Assembly: GCA_024278725.1 (NCBI GenBank)
Contig: JAJRSQ010000092.1
Coordinates: 1-14,139, forward strand
Reading direction: 5' to 3'
Length of the DNA: 14,139 bases
Source: Chloroflexota bacterium
GTDB taxonomy: Bacteria > Chloroflexota > Anaerolineae > 4572-78
The notes under the pieces were generated by a model, which saw nothing but the letters and a program-made list of their open reading frames with translations, was not told where the DNA came from and made no database searches. A program made the position numbers and the translations under genes. Positions 4,574 through 11,556 of this stretch are shown here, one piece after another; positions within the stretch are counted from its first letter, which is position 1; each line of letters starts with the position of its first letter.

Positions 4574-6625
4574 AGCATACACCATCCCCGCCAGCCGATA
4601 GAATTTCTGCACCCGCACCAAATTCCCCGGCAGCACCCCCGCCCCGCCGACCGGCAACCGCAGCGATTCATCCCACGGGTCTGCCTGCGGATTGTCGCCT
4701 TTGCGGGCAACCGCCACCGCGAACCCGAAGCGGTTGTGTTCCCCATCGCCCGTCCACCACGGCAGCGTATTGAAACGCACCCGAACAATTTTTCCCGTTT
4801 CCCATTTTGAGGTGGGCAGCCAAATCGGCGCGGGTTGCGGCAGGATGGTCGCCCCTTCCGGCGTGTCATCATCCCTTAAAAGATACAACCGCAAAAAATA
4901 ATCTGCGACGGGTTGACGCAAGACCCGAAAATAGAGCGTCACCTGCGGCTCGGTATCGCGGTTGGTGTGCGGAACCACCCCCACCAGCGACAATTCATCG
5001 CCGAACCGCGCCATCTCCCCCGCCGACTGCCAGCGCGCATCCTCCGTATACAGGAAGCTGTAAAATTCCGGCGGCATTTCGCGCGGCGCGCCCCGCTTCA
5101 ACAGCAGATAACCGTCATCGGCGGCGGCAATCCCCAACGATTCATCCAGCACCAGCGCGCTGAGCAGATTCGTCTGCGCCCCCTCCCGATTGACAAATTT
5201 CGGGTGCGCCACATCCAGCCAAAGCATTTCATCACCCGCTGGCATTTCCCCCTTCCAGATGGAAACCTGCCGCCGTTGGCTCACGCGCGGCTCAAGTTCC
5301 GCCTGAGCAATTACCGGCGCATCGGGGGGAATTCGGGCGGCAAAAGCGTCCCCCGCGCGGTGATGGGCGGTCACTTCGGGCAGATAAAACGGTTTCGCCA
5401 GCGGGGAATATCCGCGCAGAAAATGGTAGCCCGGCACGGCTGCAATGAAAAATGCAAAGCTCAAAATGTAAAATGAATTTTGCCCTTTGAATTTTACATT
5501 TTGAATTCTTCTCAGTCCGTCCGCCGCCGCCAAACTGATGAAGGGGAGCATCGGGGCGGTGTAGTGCCACGTTTCATATTGTTGCTGCAACGGGTTGTTG
5601 CTGAGCAGGGTGATGGCGAGCGTGGGCGCAGTCAGGGCGAAGACCGGCAGTCCGACCACGTTCAAAAAACCAAAGGGAAGGGTAATCATCATCAGGGCGC
5701 GCAAACTTTCCGGACGGGTGACGAGTCCCCATACCAGCGCCGAGCGAGTGATGGGCGACAGCGCGATTTCCAGCGGGGTGCTGCCCAGCGCGGGGAAAAA
5801 GCCCACATACGCCGACTGCTGTCCGCCCACCCGAAACGCGGGGATGACCATCCCGAATGCCACCCCCGCCCAGACAATCCCCAGCGCGGCAATGCCGCCC
5901 CCCAACGTCCATTTCCGCCGAATGACCATCAGATAAACCCCCACCATGAACACGTGCAGCGAAATGTCTTCTTTGGTGGACATGGCGAGGATGAGGAAAA
6001 GAATAGCGACGGCAATATCCCGGATGTGACGGGTAATTGGTGATTGGTGATTGGTGATTGAACTCATCCCCACCGCTTTATCCAGAAAATAAAGCGCCCA
6101 CAGCATGAAAAGCGGAGCGAGCGAAACGGCATGAAAATCGAAGAGATTGACCGCTTCGGTGGATGGCAGAAGCAGATACGCCACCGACACCGCCAGCGCC
6201 GCCCACTCACTTTTCAACCAGCGCCGCGAAATGAGAAAAAGGGGCAGCGCCGCCAACCCCAGCGCGAGGGTCTGCACCCACAGCAGCATCACCGCCGAGG
6301 GGAAGAGCCAATAGAGCGGAACCAGCAGAAAAAGAATCGGTTCCACATGCAAGCCCATACGGTTGAGGCTGAAATTCGGCATGGTGGTCAGCGCCAGCCC
6401 GCGCCCGTGCGCCGCATTCCACATCGCCTGATTGTAGTTGCCCAAATCGAGCGCGCCCGTTTCAAACGCGGCATGCCGGCGCACTGCCAGCCAGCCGAAG
6501 ACGGCAACATATAACGTGATGGCAATAATCAACAGATATATGGCGTGCGTGATACGTGATACGTGAGATTGGTTATTGGAGATTGGAGATTCGTCATTCG
6601 TCATTCGTAATTCGTCACTTGTCAT
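4568..6625 (-). CDS. DUF2079 multi-pass membrane protein with C-terminal beta module, probable GT-C-like glycosyltransferase
   Basis: A 685-aa integral membrane protein of the DUF2079 family (Pfam PF09852), regarded as related to GT-C glycosyltransferases; the reaction is not established. Hallmarks: LDLGNYNQAMWN (59-70), HVEPILFLLVPLYWL (93-107), the STKED motif (216-220) and WHYTAPMLPFISL (353-365). About ten membrane segments span residues 28-400, then a soluble part ends in a beta-rich module (about 541-660). Two stretches are encoded by heptamer arrays: residues 189-200 (SITNHQSPITRH) in a loop, and 371-394 (IQNVKFKGQN then a hydrophobic run) at the edge of a membrane segment. The first 27 residues also come from an array, with no visible ribosome site. 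The start at 6625 overlaps the upstream stop by 11 nt, so translation is probably coupled; the ATG 21 nt further in is an alternative. The protein ends just after FYRLAGM, where its paralog at 13153-14139 continues into a second module, so this copy looks C-terminally shorter. Confidence 0.88.
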   Translation of the reverse strand: MTSDELRMTNDESPISNNQSHVSRITHAIYLLIIAITLYVAVFGWLAVRRHAAFETGALDLGNYNQAMWNAAHGRGLALTTMPNFSLNRMGLHVEPILFLLVPLYWLFPSAVMLLWVQTLALGLAALPLFLISRRWLKSEWAALAVSVAYLLLPSTEAVNLFDFHAVSLAPLFMLWALYFLDKAVGMSSITNHQSPITRHIRDIAVAILFLILAMSTKEDISLHVFMVGVYLMVIRRKWTLGGGIAALGIVWAGVAFGMVIPAFRVGGQQSAYVGFFPALGSTPLEIALSPITRSALVWGLVTRPESLRALMMITLPFGFLNVVGLPVFALTAPTLAITLLSNNPLQQQYETWHYTAPMLPFISLAAADGLRRIQNVKFKGQNSFYILSFAFFIAAVPGYHFLRGYSPLAKPFYLPEVTAHHRAGDAFAARIPPDAPVIAQAELEPRVSQRRQVSIWKGEMPAGDEMLWLDVAHPKFVNREGAQTNLLSALVLDESLGIAAADDGYLLLKRGAPREMPPEFYSFLYTEDARWQSAGEMARFGDELSLVGVVPHTNRDTEPQVTLYFRVLRQPVADYFLRLYLLRDDDTPEGATILPQPAPIWLPTSKWETGKIVRVRFNTLPWWTGDGEHNRFGFAVAVARKGDNPQADPWDESLRLPVGGAGVLPGNLVRVQKFYRLAGMVYAE
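5446..5515. repeat. Heptamer-period array inside the DUF2079 coding sequence, with inverted repeat
   Basis: Ten AT-rich 7-bp units such as TGAAAAA, TGCAAAG, TGTAAAA, TGAATTT and TACATTT, in a GC-rich gene. A perfect 14-bp inverted repeat (5461-5474 with 5491-5504) is included. It is read in frame as residues 371-394 without breaking the gene. Confidence 0.75.
6027..6060. repeat. Heptamer-period array (TGATTGG type) inside the DUF2079 coding sequence
   Basis: TGACGGG, TAATTGG, then TGATTGG twice and TGATTG at the end: about five units, three nearly identical. Read in frame as residues 189-200 (SITNHQSPITRH), in a loop between membrane segments. Confidence 0.8.
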
Positions 6626-6637
6626 TCGTCATTCGCA
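6547..6637. repeat. Thirteen-unit heptamer array spanning the GT39/DUF2079 gene junction
   Basis: Thirteen uninterrupted 7-bp units in three flavours: ACGTGAT type, ATTGGAG type and ATTCGTC type (ATTCGTC itself occurs four times). It holds the stop codon of the GT39 gene (6615-6617) and the start codon of the DUF2079 gene (6623-6625), and encodes the end of one protein and the first 27 residues of the next, in different frames. Confidence 0.85.
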
Positions 6638-9581
6638 ACTGCAACCGATTCTCCGACACCGGCAGCCCGCCGCCGTCAACCGGCAACCGTTCCCCCGTGA
6701 GCGGATTGTACAGCCCCACCCACACCGCAAACGGCGTATTTTCCAGAGGAATGAGATAGCTGTCGGTGATGATTTCATCGCCCACCCACGTCAGCGTCGG
6801 GCGCGTGCCGTCGGCGGGGATATGGTCTCGCTGGGCAATAATATTTCCGGCGGCGTCGGTGATATGCACAAACACCTTCAGGTCGTCATCAAGCGAGCGG
6901 TCTGTCCGCCAGAAAAGGGACACTTCCACCGCGCCCTCGGCGGGGGTGATGGTGTAGCCCGCCAGCGCAATCGCATCGCCGAAGCGAGCATCCGTCGGGC
7001 GGGCATCGGCGGGCAGGTCGAAAATGTGCGCCTGCGCCCGCACCGTCACCGTGCCGAGCGTCGCCACCGCGTCATCCGCCGTCGCCAGCAACGTATATTC
7101 GCCGGGGAGCATCTCGGCGGGGAAGCGCACCGTCACCGTTTGCCCCAGCAACTCACCGCGCCGCCATTGGTCGGCGGGGTAATTTTTTCTGCCGATGGGG
7201 ACATCCGCCAGCGGAATTTCCGCGCCGTCCGCATCACGCGCCACCAGTGAAACCAGGGGAGCGGTCGGAGGTATTTTTTCCGCCCGCCAATACATTTTGA
7301 ACGTGGTGCGATAGCCGGGCAGCGTCTCGAAATCGCGGAAGGTATCGCCCATCAGCGTCAGCCCATCCGCCAAAACCACCGGCTTTTCACTGATCGCCGC
7401 CCGCTGTTCCCGCACCAGCCATGCCTCAAATGCCGTGACGGATACAACCTTTTCCGGCACGGAAATTGTCACCTGCCCCACCTGATTCACCGCGCCGAAG
7501 ACATCGCCGGTGGTGAAATCATACATCTGCACATCGAAATAATATGTCCCCGGCGGCGTCGCGGGGTCGAAGCGGAGCATGTATTCATCCCGAATCACAT
7601 CGCCGGGTTGCCACGCCTGCGTCCGCACCAGCCCGCCGATGGGCAGCCGGTCAACCTGTCCCCACACCTCGCCCGCCGCGTCCACCAGCCGCAGGGAAAC
7701 ATTCATGTCGGGCGGGAGGGCGTCCATCGTCTGCCAAAAAAGCGTCACCGGTATCGCGCCGTCGCGCGGGGGAGCAATATCCATCCCCTGCAAAATGAGT
7801 GCCTCGTTCAAAGGATGTGCCAGCGGTTGCAAAATACCTTCCGGCACGCGCCGCCCGATGATGGGACCCGGATATATCCACGCATAATCTATGCCGCCCA
7901 ATTTGATGATTTTTTCGGGCTGGCGGTCGGCAAAATAGTCGAGCAGTTCCTCGGAGGGGAAACGGCGCTGAATTTGGTTGATGTAAAAAACGGTGTAATC
8001 GGCGGTGTAGGCGGGTTCATTGCCGGCGAGGTCTACCGTGCGCCCGTCGAAATAATGGGCGAACTGCCAGCTATACCACGCCGCCACCGTTTTTTGCGCG
8101 GCATCCGGCTGTTGATTCAGATATGCCGCCGCGCGGTCAAGCCCTTCCCCCCAGCCGAGCACAACGAATTTGGGGGCGGTGCGTCCACCGCCGAGCAACG
8201 GATTGGTGTAATTGAAATAATACGGGCTGAAGAGCAACACCTGCCCCACCTGCGCGAACACCGCCACCGTGAGCAGAATTTTTCCCCAACGAATGCGCGC
8301 CGCGAGCCACGTCAACCCCAGCGCCGCCAGCACCGCCAGCGCGGGGAAAATCGGCAGGGTGTAGCGGATGCCACGCCGGGCGGGGATGGAAACGACCGCC
8401 AGAAATATCAGCGCGAAAGCCAGCAGCGCCAGCGCGAACGAAACGGTGCGCGAGGGGCGTTTCAGCCCGCGCAGTGCCGCCATCCCCCCGAAAAACAGCC
8501 CGATGGTGGTCAACGGGGTGAGCAGAAACGGAAGCGCGACAGTATAATACCACGGGCTGCGGTCGGTGATGAATGCGCCCCAAAACAGCCCGCGCGAGGG
8601 ATGCGGTGCGTTGACGGCGCCGAGGGCGTTGCGGAAAATCCAGGTGATGGCAAACATCGGTTTAGTCCACATAGAGGGCCAAAACAGCACAAACGCCACC
8701 AGCAAAATGATGCCCCAGCCCACCAGCGCCAGCACCCAGCGTTTCGTCAGCGCGGGGGAACGCCGGGGGTGTCGCCACACGAAAAGCCCGCCGCCCGCCA
8801 CCAAAATCGGCGCGAGGATGAAGGCGGGTGTTTTGCTGAGCGCCGCCAATCCCCCCAACACACCCGACAGCAGCAAAATTTGCCAGCGCCCGTCTTTTAA
8901 ATAGACCAGAAACGCCAAAAATGCGGCGAACATAAAATAGGTGAGCGGCGCATCCACATGGATGATGCGCGAATTGGCGAGAAAGAACGGGTCGAACGCC
9001 AGCAGCAGGGTCGCCAACACTGCCGTCTTTTCCGGCAACAATTTTCGCAACAGCAAAAATATCAGCACGATGGCGGCGCTGGCGGTGAGTACCATCGGCA
9101 GGCGCACCCAAACGATGAAATCGAGCGGATGCCGGGGGATGGCAGCCAACATGGCGTTCAGCCCGGACACTTCGGGCGCGCGCGCAATGACGGGCAAAAA
9201 GACTCGGTGGGTGTATGCCGCTTCGAGCGCCGGCGCGGGGGTCGGCACGGGAGATGTGGCGACACTCAGCGCGGATGTCACCGCCGTAAGCCCGTAGCGA
9301 GCCGCCAACCCCAGCGCACCGAGCGCCAGCGTCGGCACACCGGGATAGCCCAGCACGAGCATTCCCGCCCAATCTCGGCTCAGTATCGCCTGCAAAAATT
9401 GACCGGCAAATCGCAATTGGTCATCTTCATCGGCAGTGAGAAAATCGTTCAATCCCACCAGACGCGGCAACAGTGCCAGCGTGAAAATCAGCACCGGCAA
9501 AATCCATCGCCGCGCCGTTATCCACCGGCACAGCCGCAATATTCGGTTGGTCACGCCGTCAAATCGCGTCATTAAACTCAC
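6615..9581 (-). CDS. GT39-type (PMT/ArnT-like) membrane glycosyltransferase with three C-terminal beta modules
   Basis: A 988-aa membrane protein of the GT-C superfamily, closest to family 39, which transfers sugars from polyprenyl-phosphate donors on the outer membrane face. The first membrane segment (29-46) leads to TADED with the acidic pair Asp51-Glu52, the usual catalytic position. YPGVPTLALGALGL (79-92), SRIIHVDAPLTYFM (204-217) and LSKTPAF (248-254) are further GT39-like landmarks. Membrane segments continue to about residue 452. A soluble part (about 470-575, including YTVFYINQIQRRFP) is followed by three beta-rich modules near 590-710, 735-850 and 865-981. The first outer loop carries an unusual Pro/Thr-rich insert (about 104-140). 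The GTG at 9581 overlaps the upstream stop as GTGA; an ATG at 9572 is nearly as good and neither has a strong ribosome site. The last seven residues (LRMTNDK) and the stop lie inside a heptamer array. Donor and acceptor are unknown. Confidence 0.88.
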   Translation of the reverse strand: MSLMTRFDGVTNRILRLCRWITARRWILPVLIFTLALLPRLVGLNDFLTADEDDQLRFAGQFLQAILSRDWAGMLVLGYPGVPTLALGALGLAARYGLTAVTSALSVATSPVPTPAPALEAAYTHRVFLPVIARAPEVSGLNAMLAAIPRHPLDFIVWVRLPMVLTASAAIVLIFLLLRKLLPEKTAVLATLLLAFDPFFLANSRIIHVDAPLTYFMFAAFLAFLVYLKDGRWQILLLSGVLGGLAALSKTPAFILAPILVAGGGLFVWRHPRRSPALTKRWVLALVGWGIILLVAFVLFWPSMWTKPMFAITWIFRNALGAVNAPHPSRGLFWGAFITDRSPWYYTVALPFLLTPLTTIGLFFGGMAALRGLKRPSRTVSFALALLAFALIFLAVVSIPARRGIRYTLPIFPALAVLAALGLTWLAARIRWGKILLTVAVFAQVGQVLLFSPYYFNYTNPLLGGGRTAPKFVVLGWGEGLDRAAAYLNQQPDAAQKTVAAWYSWQFAHYFDGRTVDLAGNEPAYTADYTVFYINQIQRRFPSEELLDYFADRQPEKIIKLGGIDYAWIYPGPIIGRRVPEGILQPLAHPLNEALILQGMDIAPPRDGAIPVTLFWQTMDALPPDMNVSLRLVDAAGEVWGQVDRLPIGGLVRTQAWQPGDVIRDEYMLRFDPATPPGTYYFDVQMYDFTTGDVFGAVNQVGQVTISVPEKVVSVTAFEAWLVREQRAAISEKPVVLADGLTLMGDTFRDFETLPGYRTTFKMYWRAEKIPPTAPLVSLVARDADGAEIPLADVPIGRKNYPADQWRRGELLGQTVTVRFPAEMLPGEYTLLATADDAVATLGTVTVRAQAHIFDLPADARPTDARFGDAIALAGYTITPAEGAVEVSLFWRTDRSLDDDLKVFVHITDAAGNIIAQRDHIPADGTRPTLTWVGDEIITDSYLIPLENTPFAVWVGLYNPLTGERLPVDGGGLPVSENRLQLRMTNDK

Positions 9582-11431
9582 TTCACCGAGATGGTGGTTA
9601 CATTAATATAATCTTGCGCACCGCCTTTCACCGGCAGTCGTGCCATCGTATTTAAATCATACATGCCGGTGATGACGGTGTAATTTCCGGTGGAAAGGTC
9701 TTCGGGCAGGGGGATGTCCACCCGGTCGGCAATCAATTCGCCGGGTTGCCAGCGGGTGGTGGGATAAAGCCCGTAAATCGGCTTGCCATCATGCTGGGCA
9801 ACCAGCGCCCCCGCCGCATCGAGCACCTGCACAAAAATGGTGTAATCGGTTGCCACCGGCTGCGTGGTTTCCCAATAGATGGTCATCGGCAGCGTCTCCC
9901 CCGCCGAAATATCCTCCGCATCCACCGAAAAGCCGCGAAAAGCGATGGCGTCGCCCAGCGTGACACGGGTGTCATGCGGAATGGGCGCACCGGGCGCGGG
10001 TCGCCGCCCCAGATAAAGTTTGTGTGTCGCGTCCCATTCGCGGCGAACGTAAAAATTACTTTCCGCCCAATCGAGATATTCCGGCAGCCATGTCATCCGG
10101 CTCGTCCATGCGGCAACCGCTTGCACGTTAAATTGTTCGGAAACGGCTATCAACTGCGCCGAAGTCTGACGTCCCGACCGAATGGCAACAAACGCAATAT
10201 CGCCCATCGGCGGCGGGGTGCGCCGGTCAGCCGCCAGCGGCAGCATCAAACTGTCGGAAACCACAAAATCGCCGGGGCGGGTGGCGGGTTGCAGCATGCC
10301 AATCGCCTGCGTTTCCCACCAGCTATCAAACCCTTCAATGTTTTTTTGGGCGAAGGATGCCGCAGCGGGAATGTTCAATAAAGGCAATATCAGTATCGCC
10401 AGCCAAAGCCAACGTTTGGGGGACGAAAAAGGGGCGCGCCGAAATGCAGTCATCCCCGCATTGAGCGCCTCCACATTCAAGAGAATCAAGGGAGGCAGCA
10501 CGGTAATCAGATGCTGCCAAAATAGCGGCGTGTGCCACAAAATAATCGCCAGCGCGCCCACCAGCCACAGCAACCATGCCTGTCCCCGCACCGATTTGGC
10601 AGACACAACCGCACCCACACCGCCCAACACCCATACGCCCCAAATCGGATGGAACTTCTGCCGGATGAAAGCGACATTTCCGGCAATATCAAGTGGAAAT
10701 GCCGCCCGCAAATCCTCTCGGAAGCCAATCGCCTGCGCGAAAAAGGCATCCCGGGGATACCAAACCACAATCAGCGCCGCCGTCGCCAGCGCCGCCCCCC
10801 CGAAAATCGCGCCTGCGCGGATGATATTCCCCCAATTCTTCTCTCGCCGGATGATGAAATATCCGATGGGCAATGCCGCCGCCGGATAAAGCGCCTTCAT
10901 CAGCCCGCTGACGACGAGCATGCTTCCCGCCAGCGCCAACCAAAGCGCGCCGCCCTGTTTGAAATAACGATATGCCAGCGCCACCGCCAGCACAGCGAAA
11001 AGGGTCGCCGGCACTTCCGCCATAATTTCGCGGGAAAGGGGGAAGAAGTGCGGCAAAATCGCCAGCATTCCCAGCGCCAAAAACGCGCCCGCCCAGCCCG
11101 CCAACCGATGCGCGAGCCGGCTCATCACGGCTGCCGTAGCGGCAAATGAAACCAGAATCAGCACGCGCGCCATCACCACACTGAAGCCGAACCATCGGAT
11201 TGCCGCCGCCAGCATTTCGATGAACAACGGGGCGGACACTGAAACCGTCTGGCGGTACAGCGGATAGCCATCCGCCACCAGCCGCGCCCACATCAAATAT
11301 GCGCCTTCGTCGTTATTGCCGGAAAAAGCATCAATGCGAATGAGCCGCACGGCAATAGCGGCGCTCAAAACCGCCAGCCAAAGCAGGGCAAACACAATAT
11401 TTCGGGTGGACGGGAACGCTCGACGGTTCAC
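9578..11431 (-). CDS. GT-C membrane glycosyltransferase (GT39/GT83-like) with one C-terminal beta module
   Basis: A 617-aa polytopic membrane protein. GTG at 11431 is chosen as start because GGAGG (11437-11441) lies 5 nt upstream; an in-frame GTG at 11470 has no ribosome site. The first membrane segment (about 11-30) leads to SGNNDEGAYLMWARLV with the acidic pair Asp41-Glu42, then GYPLYRQTVSVSAPLF (55-70), a common layout in bacterial GT39-like sugar transferases. REIMAEVPATLFA (134-146) and GLMKALYP (176-183) are further GT-C landmarks. Membrane segments extend to about residue 350; a soluble region with SDSLMLPLAADRRTPPPMGD follows, then a beta-rich module over the last 120 residues (GDAIAFRGF, WQPGELIADRVDIPLP, GNYTVITGMYD). 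The stop overlaps the next gene by 4 nt. It is first in the tight three-gene run; a TATTAT box (plus coordinates 11455-11460) could be a -10 element but has no convincing -35. Sugar and acceptor unknown. Confidence 0.87.
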   Translation of the reverse strand: MNRRAFPSTRNIVFALLWLAVLSAAIAVRLIRIDAFSGNNDEGAYLMWARLVADGYPLYRQTVSVSAPLFIEMLAAAIRWFGFSVVMARVLILVSFAATAAVMSRLAHRLAGWAGAFLALGMLAILPHFFPLSREIMAEVPATLFAVLAVALAYRYFKQGGALWLALAGSMLVVSGLMKALYPAAALPIGYFIIRREKNWGNIIRAGAIFGGAALATAALIVVWYPRDAFFAQAIGFREDLRAAFPLDIAGNVAFIRQKFHPIWGVWVLGGVGAVVSAKSVRGQAWLLWLVGALAIILWHTPLFWQHLITVLPPLILLNVEALNAGMTAFRRAPFSSPKRWLWLAILILPLLNIPAAASFAQKNIEGFDSWWETQAIGMLQPATRPGDFVVSDSLMLPLAADRRTPPPMGDIAFVAIRSGRQTSAQLIAVSEQFNVQAVAAWTSRMTWLPEYLDWAESNFYVRREWDATHKLYLGRRPAPGAPIPHDTRVTLGDAIAFRGFSVDAEDISAGETLPMTIYWETTQPVATDYTIFVQVLDAAGALVAQHDGKPIYGLYPTTRWQPGELIADRVDIPLPEDLSTGNYTVITGMYDLNTMARLPVKGGAQDYINVTTISVK

Positions 11432-11436
11432 AATAG

Positions 11437-11441
11437 CCTCC
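11437..11441 (-). promoter_or_regulatory. Ribosome binding site deciding the GTG start of the GT-C gene
   Basis: Minus-strand GGAGG, 5 nt before GTG at 11431. It places the start 13 codons downstream of the longest possible frame. Confidence 0.75.
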
Positions 11442-11486
11442 AACAAAATCCCAGATAATACGGAATACACGCCTCAACAGCACGAC

Positions 11487-11527
11487 AAAAACAGGCAGGA
11501 GGTCACAAGCTCGGCTTGGTGACCTCC
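11487..11527 (-). terminator. Terminator-like hairpin after the glycosidase-like gene
   Basis: A 9-bp perfect stem (GGAGGTCAC at 11498-11506, GTGACCTCC at 11519-11527) is extended by AAGC/GCTT with one bulged G and a 3-nt TCG loop. On the minus strand it follows the glycosidase-like stop by 29 nt and is followed, after 6 nt, by five Ts (plus coordinates 11487-11491). It probably ends or reduces transcription before the GT-C gene. Confidence 0.65.
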
Positions 11528-11556
11528 CAAATTATATTAAATGGTTGATTTGCAAT

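Noticed and set aside
6547..6637. CRISPR array
   Set aside because: Units are 7 bp with no spacers of constant length, no 24-40 bp direct repeats and no cas gene.
4511..6637. Insertion sequence or MITE origin of the arrays
   Set aside because: There are no common terminal inverted repeats or target-site duplications, the unit sequences differ between arrays, and no transposase is in the window.
7608..8900. Long plus-strand open frame of 430 codons
   Set aside because: It lies wholly antisense to the GT39 gene, is rich in Arg, Gln, His and Pro without any domain pattern, and results from GC-rich codon bias on the opposite strand.
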